A stretch of DNA of 29,094 bases from a virus. How positions within the stretch are numbered: the first letter of the stretch is position 1; the number at the start of each line of letters is the position of its first letter. The notes under the pieces are model-generated. The model saw only the letters and a list, made by a program, of their open reading frames with translations, ran no database searches and was not told the DNA's origin. The stretch spans positions 1-29,094 of IMG/VR virus record IMGVR_UViG_3300032820_003406, one strand, 5' to 3'. This document shows, in pieces, positions 14,097 through 20,971 of this stretch. The translations under genes and the position numbers were made by a program.

Positions 14097-14117
14097 TTTT
14101 CATTTTTCCTTTTGGTC

Positions 14118-14148
14118 AAAAAAAATTAACCGATTACGTAAGTTAATT
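14118..14148 (-). terminator. Intergenic intrinsic terminator after the lipoprotein gene
   Basis: The minus strand has AATTAAC, an 11-base loop, GTTAATT, merging into a run of eight T. It stands between the stop of the lipoprotein gene (14190) and the synthetase-like gene (14096). The stem is AT-rich, so termination may be partial. Confidence 0.5.
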
Positions 14149-14153
14149 GATAG

Positions 14154-14161
14154 TATTTATC
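14154..14161 (-). promoter_or_regulatory. Late promoter box GATAAATA
   Basis: The minus strand reads GATAAATA, embedded in a TTGATA-N5-TATCAA inverted repeat, 57 bases before the synthetase-like gene. Transcripts from it would run through the hairpin at 14118-14148. Confidence 0.5.
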
Positions 14162-14189
14162 AATTAGACATAAAAAGTGATTTTTTCTT

Positions 14190-15236
14190 TTAGTGTGTTA
14201 CTAATTTATAATTCATAGATTTAATATCCATTACTCCTCGTCCATATTTAAGTTCGTTATTAAATTCAAGTCCTAACAAAGTATGATGGTCTTTGATATA
14301 TCCTTGCTTCTTCATACCTAAGATTAGATCTTTAAGTTTTAAATTAAACGTATGTTTTCCATTATGCCCTGAATTAACTTTAGGGTGATGAATATCTAAA
14401 GAGTCAAATCTCATCATCGTTTGGCTATTGCCATTTTGTGTCCACCCACTTCCTTTAAAACAATACGACCACCTTTGTTTCATTATTTTGAAGGAACCGT
14501 CATGACATGGATAGTCTGTATTGTGACTTAATCTAACCATTGTTTCTAGAAAAGGTTCGTCTCCTACCCAATCACTAGATACTCTTTTTTCATCTACAAA
14601 CCACATTGCTAAATGTACATCTGATTGTCCTATAATATCATATGTATATTCAACGTCAAAATTAAGTTCTTTTATATCACCTACTTTTACGGGGAATTGA
14701 GATTTTTCTCGCACAAACGTATTGCCTACACTACTCCAACCTTTATGACCTATGTGAATAGAATGCTCATGCCAATATAAAGATGACCATTTGCCAGTAG
14801 GAGGGACGTCCCAAAAGAAACCTGTACCATCTTTAAATATACAAGATGCTTGTCGTATTCTATTTTGATTAACAGCTTCGACAATATACTCGTCGCGCCA
14901 AGCAGAACCCCAATCATTATTGTAATACCAATCTGCATTAATGTTTGGATTTCTAATACTGCCTATACCAGCTGTCCAGGAACTACTCGAACCACTAAAG
15001 TAAGTAAAGCCAAAATCGCAATCTAAAATTTCATTACTATCTGGAAACTTTATTTGTTGAATATCTTTTGCTTTAATGGATTTATAGTTTTCAGGTTCTG
15101 ATAGAACTAAGTTTTCTGTTCCAGGTGCCGGTGTAGCGGAAATTCCTATACTTGTAGGGCCAGCAAAAGAATAGCACCCTTGTAAAGAAATAAGTCCAAA
15201 AGTTAATAATAGACTTTTATAAATTGATTTATGCAT
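14190..15236 (-). CDS. Secreted lipoprotein with jelly-roll (GH12/lectin-like) domain
   Basis: A 348-residue protein with a signal peptide (KSIYKSLLLTFGLISLQGC) and lipobox cysteine C21, so it is probably a membrane-anchored lipoprotein in the host envelope. The mature part is rich in Trp, Tyr, Gly and His and has alternating strands. The stretch SDVHLAMWFVDEKR, then PFLETMVRLSHN, and the terminal LLGLEFNNELKYGRGVMDI recall the concanavalin-type sandwich of GH12 glycanases, but catalytic glutamates cannot be assigned with certainty. It has its own sigma70-type promoter (15270-15297). An envelope lipoprotein made by a phage could block superinfection or act on surface glycans; both ideas are inference. 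Confidence 0.7.
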   Translation of the reverse strand: MHKSIYKSLLLTFGLISLQGCYSFAGPTSIGISATPAPGTENLVLSEPENYKSIKAKDIQQIKFPDSNEILDCDFGFTYFSGSSSSWTAGIGSIRNPNINADWYYNNDWGSAWRDEYIVEAVNQNRIRQASCIFKDGTGFFWDVPPTGKWSSLYWHEHSIHIGHKGWSSVGNTFVREKSQFPVKVGDIKELNFDVEYTYDIIGQSDVHLAMWFVDEKRVSSDWVGDEPFLETMVRLSHNTDYPCHDGSFKIMKQRWSYCFKGSGWTQNGNSQTMMRFDSLDIHHPKVNSGHNGKHTFNLKLKDLILGMKKQGYIKDHHTLLGLEFNNELKYGRGVMDIKSMNYKLVTH

Positions 15237-15269
15237 AACGATACTTTCTGTATTAATTTACTTACATAC

Positions 15270-15297
15270 AGTTTAGCATCAATATCTAAATTGTCAA
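15270..15297 (-). promoter_or_regulatory. Sigma70-type promoter, TTGACA-16-TAAACT
   Basis: On the minus strand, a perfect TTGACA (15297-15292), a 16-base spacer and TAAACT (15275-15270, four of six). It lies 34 bases before the lipoprotein start, in the gap after the acidic protein gene. Confidence 0.6.
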
Positions 15298-15321
15298 GGT
15301 AATATTTTACCAGAATATCAA

Positions 15322-15522
15322 TTAATGATATACAGGTTGTTCCTCGTCTAATAAATCAATACCAGCGGCTTCTAATAAATTTGATATTGCTATAGGAACT
15401 TCGGCATCGTCACTACCTTGTGGTATAAAAATTCCTTTAATTTTACCATCAGATCCAAAAATTAGTGCCCAATCATCATTTTCCATTAATTCGTCCAATT
15501 CACCAGTAACTTCAACTTGCAT
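15322..15522 (-). CDS. Small acidic protein, unknown function
   Basis: A 66-residue, very acidic protein (MQVEVTGELDELMENDDWAL followed by a GKIKGIFIPQGSDD core). I recall short proteins with a similar GKxKGxFIPxGxD pattern in T4-like marine phages, without known role. An AAAGGAG ribosome-binding site lies before the ATG, and a possible late box ACTAAATA lies 58 bases upstream (15581-15588). Confidence 0.7.
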   Translation of the reverse strand: MQVEVTGELDELMENDDWALIFGSDGKIKGIFIPQGSDDAEVPIAISNLLEAAGIDLLDEEQPVYH

Positions 15523-15580
15523 GATAGTCTCCTTTAGAGCGTTGCGTTGTTTGCTTCTGATTTACTATTGTTTGTATTAG

Positions 15581-15588
15581 TATTTAGT
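15581..15588 (-). promoter_or_regulatory. Possible late box ACTAAATA
   Basis: The minus strand reads ACTAAATA, directly after the stop codon of the dehydrogenase gene and 58 bases before the acidic protein gene. It deviates from the consensus at the first two positions. Confidence 0.35.
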
Positions 15589-16127
15589 TAAGCTGAAGAT
15601 CCTGGATCTGGGTAAGGCGCAATTCTAAGAGTCATTAAGTATTCAGGTTGTTCTATGCACCACATCACTACTTTTGCTATATAGTCAGGATCCATTTTGT
15701 GTCCCGAACCAAAAGAAGCTACCCTAGGCGTATCTACAAATCCTGGTTTAATGTTTATTATTCTACAATTACCTTTGCTATTTTGTAATTGTTCACATGC
15801 ATGATCTAACGCACATTTTTCTGTACTATAAGGCCAGATTGTATTTTTAGTAACATCGGGACTTAAAGAACTAACTGATACTATTTGCTTTTTTTCTTCC
15901 TTCCATTTTTGCCATAAATGATACAATACCCAAACTTGTGCATATTTGTCATGTGCATTATTAATAAAAACATCACAATCTAATGCTTTTTCTATAATAG
16001 GATGAGGATCATTAATATCATAACCATTACTACGAGAAAAACCAATCCATTCGTGATTGTTATTATCACAGTAGGTAGTTAAAGATAAACCTATGCCGCT
16101 AGTATGTCCTGTTATTGCAAATTTCAT
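15588..16127 (-). CDS. Short-chain dehydrogenase/reductase (SDR) family protein
   Basis: A 179-residue, short member of the SDR family of NAD(P)-dependent oxidoreductases. The nucleotide-binding turn is TGHTSGIG (residues 6-13), the structural NNAH follows, the catalytic serine lies in VSVSSLSP, and the YxxxK pair is in YSTEKCALDHA. KPGFVDTPRV is the usual loop after it. The protein is shorter than the typical 240-260 residues, missing part of the C-terminal substrate region. Its ATG overlaps the stop of the upstream oxygenase-like gene by four bases. The substrate is unknown; nearby oxygenase and sugar genes suggest small-molecule or sugar modification. Confidence 0.82.
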   Translation of the reverse strand: MKFAITGHTSGIGLSLTTYCDNNNHEWIGFSRSNGYDINDPHPIIEKALDCDVFINNAHDKYAQVWVLYHLWQKWKEEKKQIVSVSSLSPDVTKNTIWPYSTEKCALDHACEQLQNSKGNCRIINIKPGFVDTPRVASFGSGHKMDPDYIAKVVMWCIEQPEYLMTLRIAPYPDPGSSA

Positions 16128-16804
16128 TCTGATTTCTTTTTTTCTAAAATTTGATCCTTTAGAGGAAAGTTACAATTAGTGTAAGACCATTTATACAATT
16201 TTCTTGCTGAAGCTAATAGTTCTTCGTCATCAAATTCTTTTTCTAAATTGGTAACAGCATTTTTTTTATAACCTGTAATAGAACATAAAAAATTGTATCT
16301 AGGTTCAAATCCTCCATTAAATGCTGAATGCGTAAGAATTAAATTAACAATATAAGAACTACCATCTGCTGGTAAAAAATAACACTTATTTAAAATAGCA
16401 AGCATATTACCAGAATTAGAAATTATAGGTACATGAATTCGTTCTTGTTGATCAATATGCCAACTTAAACAACGTTTTGGTTGAATTTGTAATAAACGCA
16501 CTCTTCCTAAATTATACATTGTTGACAATGTTTTATATACTTCATAAAAATAAGTATCTTTAAGATCTTCATTAAATTCTGTAAAGTCATTTTCTGTAGG
16601 AAAACTTTTTGAAGCAAAAGAACCGCATGCTTCGTATCTTTTATCTTTCCCTTCATATTCGTTAGCAGTATGTGTTAAACCTATTTGTCCAGTAGGGTTA
16701 TCAAATGAAGCATATTTTTCTATATCTTTTAATGCCTTTTTAAGTTCTTCAATGTCAAACTTAAATGGCAATTTTGTCATATGTTCTTGGTCATAGATAT
16801 CCAT
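16124..16804 (-). CDS. Aspartyl/asparaginyl beta-hydroxylase-like 2OG oxygenase
   Basis: A 226-residue protein with the cupin-type pattern of the Asp/Asn beta-hydroxylase family. RVRLLQIQPKRCLSWHIDQQ carries the iron ligands His116 and Asp118, followed by ERIHVPIISN. NLILTHSAFNGG contains His159, and EPRYNFL carries a candidate 2-oxoglutarate Arg169. The N-terminus is helical and charged. It is coupled by a 4-base overlap to the SDR gene and lies directly downstream of tRNA-Gly. Phage members of this family are known in marine viruses, but substrates are undefined. Confidence 0.75.
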   Translation of the reverse strand: MDIYDQEHMTKLPFKFDIEELKKALKDIEKYASFDNPTGQIGLTHTANEYEGKDKRYEACGSFASKSFPTENDFTEFNEDLKDTYFYEVYKTLSTMYNLGRVRLLQIQPKRCLSWHIDQQERIHVPIISNSGNMLAILNKCYFLPADGSSYIVNLILTHSAFNGGFEPRYNFLCSITGYKKNAVTNLEKEFDDEELLASARKLYKWSYTNCNFPLKDQILEKKKSE

Positions 16805-16831
16805 AGCGCATCTTTATTTAATTCTTTGAAG

Positions 16832-16905
16832 TGGAGCGGGTAAGGAGAATCGAACTCCTAGCATCAGCTTGGAAGGCTGAGGTATTACCACTATACGATA
16901 CCCGC
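16832..16905 (-). tRNA. tRNA-Gly (anticodon UCC)
   Basis: A regular 74-base tRNA: acceptor GCGGGTA paired with TACCCGC, anticodon stem TCAGC/GCTGA around loop CTTCCAA (anticodon TCC), T loop TTCGATT, discriminator U and encoded CCA. It reads GGA/GGG glycine codons, which would be favoured in this AT-rich genome. Confidence 0.93.
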
Positions 16906-16909
16906 AAAA

Positions 16910-17071
16910 TTAGTTACTGGTTTCGATTTTGAGTTGTGCCATTCTTTGTGTAATCCAGTTTTCAACAATTACTTCTTGGTCTGTTTTGTTCTCTTTTTGA
17001 GATAAAGAAAGTAATGCTATACCTAGTCCACTTAGTTCTGCATACTCTACACTAGAAATAGATTTTTTCAT
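16910..17071 (-). CDS. 53-residue protein of unknown function
   Basis: Encodes MKKSISSVEYAELSGLGIAL followed by LSLSQKENKTDQEVIVENWI and a TQRMAQLKIETSN tail. It looks like a short helical protein. It starts 10 bases after the WYL_2-like gene, behind a purine-rich AAGAAAG, and ends four bases before tRNA-Gly on the same strand. It fills the gap between two real genes in the same operon direction, which supports it. No family recognised. Confidence 0.6.
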   Translation of the reverse strand: MKKSISSVEYAELSGLGIALLSLSQKENKTDQEVIVENWITQRMAQLKIETSN

Positions 17072-17081
17072 AGTAGCTTTC

Positions 17082-17387
17082 TTAACGTTGCTGTAATATT
17101 TCTACTTTTTTTATTCTATTGTATTTAAACGATCTCCAACCCTTAGCAGTTAAATCCCAAACAGTAATATTCCCTTCAGTTGGTTTTTTGTCAGTTTTTG
17201 GTCTATTTTCTTCAGGAATAATATCAAAGTTTTTTGTGCATGTCATTATGCGTTCGTCACCATTTAATTTATCAAATGTGACAATCATAGTTTTTTGTTT
17301 TAGGTTCTCTAATAATTGTTCTTCGTTAGGAATACCCTTCATTTCGGCTATTCTATCTTTAACATCAACTGTTTTTTCTTCAGTCAT
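17082..17387 (-). CDS. WYL_2 / DUF2693-like Sm-fold protein
   Basis: A 101-residue protein. After a charged helix, the core LKQKTMIVTFDKLNGDERIM followed by WDLTAKGWRSFKYNRIKKVE matches the small Sm-like beta-barrel found in T4-like phages (WYL_2, formerly DUF2693). The name refers to likeness with WYL regulatory domains; ligand and partner are unknown. It overlaps the peptidyl-tRNA hydrolase gene by eight bases. Confidence 0.75.
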   Translation of the reverse strand: MTEEKTVDVKDRIAEMKGIPNEEQLLENLKQKTMIVTFDKLNGDERIMTCTKNFDIIPEENRPKTDKKPTEGNITVWDLTAKGWRSFKYNRIKKVEILQQR

Positions 17388-17781
17388 GTAAAGGAAAATT
17401 CTGTAATATTGCTGTTAACATAAGGTCGTCTTTTTCACCAAATACATAAGCACATGTATCAACAGGTATATGCCAGGTAACTTCGCCGTCTTGCACAGGA
17501 TAAGTAGGATCATGTATTACGGCTGCTGGAAACTTACAAGCTCGGGCAACTCTAACTGCTTGTGTCATTTCTAACTCATTTACAGCTAATACTAAAACTG
17601 TACCAAAACCTTGTGGTGTTTCTTTTTCCCATTGCTTGTATAAATCATCGCCTTTTAATACGTAAGATTTTACAAATGCATTACTAGCATGAGATGCTTG
17701 AGCCATTGCTTTCCCAGGATTCATACTATCTAAATCATTTCGCATTAAAATATAAAGAACAGGTATATTGTCTGTTTTCAT
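17380..17781 (-). CDS. Peptidyl-tRNA hydrolase, Pth2 type
   Basis: A 133-residue Pth2-family protein. Pth2 enzymes, typical of archaea and eukaryotes but also seen in phages, release peptides from stalled peptidyl-tRNA. Visible features are the N-terminal strand VLYILMRNDLDSMNPGKAMA followed by QASHASNAFV (the G/K-AAQxxHA region), then VLVLAVNE and helices with KFPAAVIHDPTYPV, and a terminal acidic stretch. I choose the ATG at 17781, behind AAGGAG and one base after the ferredoxin stop, rather than the longer frame. It belongs with IF-1, the tRNAs and the synthetase core as phage-supplied translation support. Confidence 0.8.
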   Translation of the reverse strand: MKTDNIPVLYILMRNDLDSMNPGKAMAQASHASNAFVKSYVLKGDDLYKQWEKETPQGFGTVLVLAVNELEMTQAVRVARACKFPAAVIHDPTYPVQDGEVTWHIPVDTCAYVFGEKDDLMLTAILQNFPLHD

Positions 17782-17782
17782 T

Positions 17783-18124
17783 TTAATCTCCTTTGCCGGG
17801 TGATTCACTAAAGTATTGCATTTTGCCAGGAACATATTCCCAATCTTTAACATCGCCAGGAACGTCTTCTTCTCTCTTTTGTGTAATGTTAGGCCATACA
17901 TCTGCCCATTTAGTATTTAGAGTTAACCATTCTTCACTATCAGGCGCACCATCATCAATAATTGCTTCAACCGGACATTCAGGTTCACAAACGCCACAAT
18001 CGATACATTCATCTGGATGTATAACTAACATATTTTCACCTTCATAAAAACAATCAACTGGGCATACTTCTACACAATCCATATGTTTGCATTTGATACA
18101 ACTATCATTGACCAAATATGTCAT
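17783..18124 (-). CDS. 7Fe ferredoxin (FdxA / Azotobacter FdI type)
   Basis: A 113-residue bacterial-type ferredoxin, with cysteines in [20 protein letters not shown] and in [17 protein letters not shown]. These bind one [3Fe-4S] and one [4Fe-4S] cluster. The C-terminal extension ([19 protein letters not shown] and onward) matches the Azotobacter FdI plan, so this is a full-length protein. It carries electrons at low potential. Heme oxygenase and ferredoxin-dependent bilin reductase, both encoded in this window, need a ferredoxin donor. Whether this type can serve them is not known, since plant-type [2Fe-2S] ferredoxin is the usual partner. It starts directly behind the gene at 18125. Confidence 0.93.
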   Translation of the reverse strand: MTYLVNDSCIKCKHMDCVEVCPVDCFYEGENMLVIHPDECIDCGVCEPECPVEAIIDDGAPDSEEWLTLNTKWADVWPNITQKREEDVPGDVKDWEYVPGKMQYFSESPGKGD

Positions 18125-18385
18125 TTACCGCCTTCTTCCTCTATAATTTATTGTTTCTTCTGGTCCTTTACTAACAAATTCTACACCGTGTAAGTTACCA
18201 ACATAAATTCTATTAGCATTTCTATCAACAAAATTTAATGTAACCTTTATACTACGTCCTACACTTGCGGTTATTACCTTTTCAGGAATAAAATTTAATA
18301 TTTCAGCTTCAACTATAACACCGTTATTTGTATTTGTTAATTTACAAGTATCAGCGTATGTAGTATCATAATCTCTGTTACCCAT
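18125..18385 (-). CDS. 86-residue beta-rich protein, unknown function
   Basis: A small protein (MGNRDYDTTYADTCKLTNTN, then strands VIVEAEILNFIPEKVITASV and IKVTLNFVDRNANRIYVGNL) that looks like a single beta-barrel, ending in an RGRRR tail. I recall similar short proteins in T4-like marine phages. It lies just before the ferredoxin gene and 18 bases behind the 18404 gene. An AGGAA-type site precedes the ATG. No function is recognised. Confidence 0.7.
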   Translation of the reverse strand: MGNRDYDTTYADTCKLTNTNNGVIVEAEILNFIPEKVITASVGRSIKVTLNFVDRNANRIYVGNLHGVEFVSKGPEETINYRGRRR

Positions 18386-18403
18386 TTTATTATTTTTCCT
18401 ATA

Positions 18404-19099
18404 TTATACTTTAAATAATTTTACATAATTAAGTCGAGTTTCACACACGTCAAAGTTACGATTTTTACCATGGTCTTTAACTTTGCCTTTAATGCGTTTC
18501 CGTTCACCTACTTTGTATTCTACCTTGTTCATGAAGCTTACCAAGTCACCATTAAAATCTGCAACATAGTTGAAGCTTTCCCATTTTTCAGAATAAAATT
18601 TGTTAAGAAATTTTATAACACCTTCTACTTTATCTTTAATAGATCCTACATTTTTACTGTTACGATAGTCTATACGTAATTTTTTCTTAAACGCATTAGT
18701 TTCTACTTCTCGTTTAACCAGTTCGGGGATATATGCTACTAATCCTAGTTTATTAAACGGAACAGTATCTTGACTAATTGCATTAAATGCATCTTTTTGG
18801 AAATCAGTTAATCCATTTCCTAATAGTTCCATTGAATAGCGATGAAAATGTTTTTGAGCAATATCTACAGCATCAAAATCTTCATCAATAGCATTAAAAT
18901 CTTCAAAATCATGTGGTTTAAAATCATTAACATTAAAATGAAATTTTACCATATCTTTATTAGCATGGATTGTATGATTATCTTCTTCTGAAAATCGTTG
19001 TGTATATTTGTGATATGCTCCATTAATACGATAAGCTGCAAATGCTATAGCAAGAACTTCTTGGGTAGGAGCAGTTTTTTGGTGCGGTTTTTTAACCAT
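18404..19099 (-). CDS. 231-residue phage protein, possible nucleic-acid binding
   Basis: A basic and aromatic-rich protein with a helical first half and a C-terminal segment KVGERKRIKGKVKDHGKNRN followed by a CETRLNYVKLFKV tail that looks like an OB-type strand set seen at the ends of some phage replication proteins. There is no enzyme motif. An AGAGG ribosome-binding site precedes the ATG, and a fully consensus sigma70 promoter lies at 19136-19164. Early expression and the basic tail would suit a DNA- or RNA-binding role; this is inference. Confidence 0.65.
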   Translation of the reverse strand: MVKKPHQKTAPTQEVLAIAFAAYRINGAYHKYTQRFSEEDNHTIHANKDMVKFHFNVNDFKPHDFEDFNAIDEDFDAVDIAQKHFHRYSMELLGNGLTDFQKDAFNAISQDTVPFNKLGLVAYIPELVKREVETNAFKKKLRIDYRNSKNVGSIKDKVEGVIKFLNKFYSEKWESFNYVADFNGDLVSFMNKVEYKVGERKRIKGKVKDHGKNRNFDVCETRLNYVKLFKV

Positions 19100-19135
19100 T
19101 TTGCCTTTTACCTCTGTGCCTTAATTTATATACTA

Positions 19136-19164
19136 ATTATAAGTTCATTTTGTTAGAATGTCAA
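19136..19164 (-). promoter_or_regulatory. Consensus sigma70 promoter, TTGACA-17-TATAAT
   Basis: On the minus strand, TTGACA (19164-19159), a 17-base spacer and TATAAT (19141-19136) match exactly. It overlaps the 3' end of the HNH gene and drives the gene at 18404-19099 and probably the ferredoxin and Pth2 run beyond it. A TATAAATT sequence follows just downstream (late-like). Confidence 0.85.
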
Positions 19165-19522
19165 GACCTTTATCTTTCCAATCTTCATTAATAAACGTTT
19201 TATAATTATGGCAATTATGACACAAAGTTTGGAGATTGCTTTCATCATCATTATTGTGATTTCCATCTATGTGATCTACGCTAAGTTGCCCTTGCAAAAT
19301 AATAGTTGCAGTGCATTTGAAACCTAGTCTACTATCACGATTTTCACAATATTCTTTACGATATGCTAGATAGCCACCCTTCATATTATATTGATGAGCG
19401 TGATGTATTTTACATTTTGCTCGTCGAATTCGAACCCCGTCACGTTTACGTATTTTTCCGTAATAAGCCCCGATACGAGTACAGCCTTCTATTTCACAAA
19501 TTCGATTATCATGATCTATCAT
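19145..19522 (-). CDS. HNH endonuclease
   Basis: A 125-residue HNH nuclease. The motif is in QLSVDHIDGNHNNDDESNLQ followed by LCHNCHNYKT, giving the HNH residues His84, the central Asn and His105, with a CxxC zinc knuckle (C101/C104). An N-terminal finger-like region (C9, C14, C37, H40/41) may help DNA binding. It is coupled by a 4-base overlap to the protease gene. It could be a homing endonuclease or a nuclease for packaging or host DNA breakdown; a free-standing homing type is common in T4-like phages. Confidence 0.87.
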   Translation of the reverse strand: MIDHDNRICEIEGCTRIGAYYGKIRKRDGVRIRRAKCKIHHAHQYNMKGGYLAYRKEYCENRDSRLGFKCTATIILQGQLSVDHIDGNHNNDDESNLQTLCHNCHNYKTFINEDWKDKGLDILTK

Positions 19523-19998
19523 GCATCTTTAACCCATTTCCGTTTAGAATAGCCTTCTTTTTCCGCCCAACGAATAAAAAGTCCTATCTCACGACCATGT
19601 GCTTCGATTTCCCAAGGTTGATCCCAATAATCAGGATTTTTCTTTAACCATTTACCATTCCACCGATGCTTACCAAGTCTAGTACTTTCGTAAAGTTCTC
19701 CTCTTGCAAATTGCTTTACATGTACCATTTCGTGTGCAACAGTTTCTAGTACTCTTCGTAATTTTACATTTTTATTAACTTCGATTTCAAAGAATCTAGG
19801 ATATGCTTCATCTTCTGTAGGAATTGCATAACCATGATCTGTTTCATTTACTTCTGGATCTTCAGCTGTAAATTTTTTTAAGAAAATTTCGACATTAAGA
19901 GATTGCATCCGAGGCATAAGCATACCTACGCAAAAATAGGCCATGCTCAAAGATAACTCTCGTTGTTTTTTTGTGCCACCTTTTACTGTAATATCCAT
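19519..19998 (-). CDS. Zinc metallopeptidase (SprT-like, HExxH)
   Basis: A 159-residue protein with the zincin motif VAHEMVHVKQ (His89-Glu90, His93). A downstream DQPWEIEAHGREIG supplies the likely third ligand and matches the compact SprT-like/phage metallopeptidase plan. It could process a phage or host protein, or cut DNA-protein crosslinks as SprT relatives do; the target is not visible. A fully consensus sigma70 promoter (20038-20066) lies 40 bases upstream. It overlaps the HNH gene, so the two are co-translated. Confidence 0.8.
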   Translation of the reverse strand: MDITVKGGTKKQRELSLSMAYFCVGMLMPRMQSLNVEIFLKKFTAEDPEVNETDHGYAIPTEDEAYPRFFEIEVNKNVKLRRVLETVAHEMVHVKQFARGELYESTRLGKHRWNGKWLKKNPDYWDQPWEIEAHGREIGLFIRWAEKEGYSKRKWVKDA

Positions 19999-20037
19999 AA
20001 TGCCCTATACTTCTTGTAAAACTACTAGCAATATCAT

Positions 20038-20066
20038 ATTATAGCAGTTTAAAGAAAAATTGTCAA
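20038..20066 (-). promoter_or_regulatory. Consensus sigma70 promoter, TTGACA-17-TATAAT
   Basis: On the minus strand, TTGACA (20066-20061), a 17-base spacer and TATAAT (20043-20038), an exact match. It lies in the gap between the IF-1 gene and the metallopeptidase gene and would be read by unmodified host polymerase. Confidence 0.88.
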
Positions 20067-20078
20067 TAGGTTTTTTGA

Positions 20079-20294
20079 TTAATAACGATATACAATTCTT
20101 CCTCTCGTTAAATCATAAGGAGACATTTCAATTTTAACGTTATCGTTCATTATAATTTTTATTTTATTTTGCCTCATTCGTCCACTTGTATAACAAATCA
20201 ACTCATGCCCATTATCTAGATTTACTCTAAACATTTGATTTGGCAAAACTTCAACAACCTTGGCATCATATGAAATTAGTTCTTCTTTTGCCAT
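20079..20294 (-). CDS. infA: Translation initiation factor IF-1
   Basis: A 71-residue protein that matches bacterial IF-1 along its full length: MAKEELISYDAKVVEVLPNQ, MFRVNLDNGHELICYTSG, RMRQNKIKI and PYDLTRGRIVYRY. IF-1 is a single OB-fold that occupies the ribosomal A site during initiation. I choose the ATG at 20294 because it gives the normal length and follows the AbrB-like stop by one base. A phage copy could favour initiation on phage messages, for instance leaderless late transcripts, which depend differently on initiation factors; that link is speculation. The family is certain. Confidence 0.95.
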   Translation of the reverse strand: MAKEELISYDAKVVEVLPNQMFRVNLDNGHELICYTSGRMRQNKIKIIMNDNVKIEMSPYDLTRGRIVYRY

Positions 20295-20295
20295 C

Positions 20296-20475
20296 TTATA
20301 TTTTTTCAATAATAATGGTGCCTTGATCCCCAAGCAAAATTTTAATATTATCTCCTTCTTTCCAACCTTTTTCGCTCATTATTTCTTTAGGTATTTTCAT
20401 AAGAATATTTTCATCATCATCTTCTATGTTTTCAAAAATATCTTTTGATTTAAATTCCCATTTATTATCTACCAT
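20296..20475 (-). CDS. SpoVT/AbrB-like small protein
   Basis: A 59-residue protein. After an acidic N-terminus (NIEDDDENILMKIPKEIM) it carries the swapped-hairpin AbrB/MazE pattern, IPKEIMSEKGWKEGDNIKI followed by GTIIIEKI. Such domains bind DNA or act as antitoxins; no toxin lies nearby. The late box GATAAATA is placed five bases before its ATG and no ribosome-binding site is present. The IF-1 gene follows one base after its stop, so the pair is a two-gene late unit. Confidence 0.75.
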   Translation of the reverse strand: MVDNKWEFKSKDIFENIEDDDENILMKIPKEIMSEKGWKEGDNIKILLGDQGTIIIEKI

Positions 20476-20480
20476 GTTAA

Positions 20481-20488
20481 TATTTATC
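20481..20488 (-). promoter_or_regulatory. Late promoter GATAAATA, 5 bases before a start codon
   Basis: The minus strand reads GATAAATA, then five bases, then the ATG at 20475, predicting a leaderless transcript for the AbrB-like/IF-1 pair. Confidence 0.6.
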
Positions 20489-20524
20489 AGAGTTTACTAT
20501 TAGTATTATACTTCTTTGTGGAGT

Positions 20525-20532
20525 ATTAAATA
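20525..20532 (+). promoter_or_regulatory. Late-like box ATTAAATA, 4 bases before a start codon
   Basis: The plus strand reads ATTAAATA, then four bases, then the ATG at 20537. It differs from the consensus at the first two positions, but the placement matches the other boxes. Confidence 0.4.
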
Positions 20533-20536
20533 CTTT

Positions 20537-20971
20537 ATGGATGAGTATTTCAGTGCTTTTCATGGTATAGTACGTGAAACGCAAGAGAAAATAGGGTATA
20601 CTTTACCAGTAGATCTTGAATCATACATTATTATGCTTCTTTCTCATCACCTTGACCGTCCAGATTTTCTTCCTGAGAAGTCCTTTGCAGAAGCATATTT
20701 TAAAGTTTCACATAGACGAAAAACAAATGCAAAAGAATTAGGTGATACGTGTCTTTTTTTAACAGGAGTATTTCCTACTTATGGCAAGCGTAGAGGAATA
20801 AGTCGTCGATATTATCAACATATAGGATCTAGCTCGTATAGTATTGTAGCAGAATCTTCAAAGGGAGAGTTATTCGTCCAGCTCGCTACGCATTTTAAAT
20901 TCTTATCAAATTTTATTGAAGTATCTGTTAGGAATCCTAAACACAAGCATAATTTAATTGATATTAATTAA
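20537..20971 (+). CDS. 144-residue helical protein, unknown function
   Basis: Starts MDEYFSAFHGIVRETQEKIG. It is helical at first, with a conserved-looking middle (ESYIIMLLSHHLDRPDFLPE, KVSHRRKTNAKELGDTCLFL) and a basic stretch TYGKRRGISRRYYQHIG, then ends in a charged tail. The TTG-initiated longer frame at 20516 is less likely because a late-like box ends four bases before the ATG at 20537. It overlaps the converging gene at 20968 by four bases. The HH and Tyr/His residues could bind metal, but I recognise no family. Confidence 0.65.
   Translation: MDEYFSAFHGIVRETQEKIGYTLPVDLESYIIMLLSHHLDRPDFLPEKSFAEAYFKVSHRRKTNAKELGDTCLFLTGVFPTYGKRRGISRRYYQHIGSSSYSIVAESSKGELFVQLATHFKFLSNFIEVSVRNPKHKHNLIDIN

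Noticed and set aside
20295-20333. Longer start for IF-1
   Set aside because: Overlaps the AbrB-like gene and adds residues absent from IF-1; the ATG at 20294 gives the standard length.
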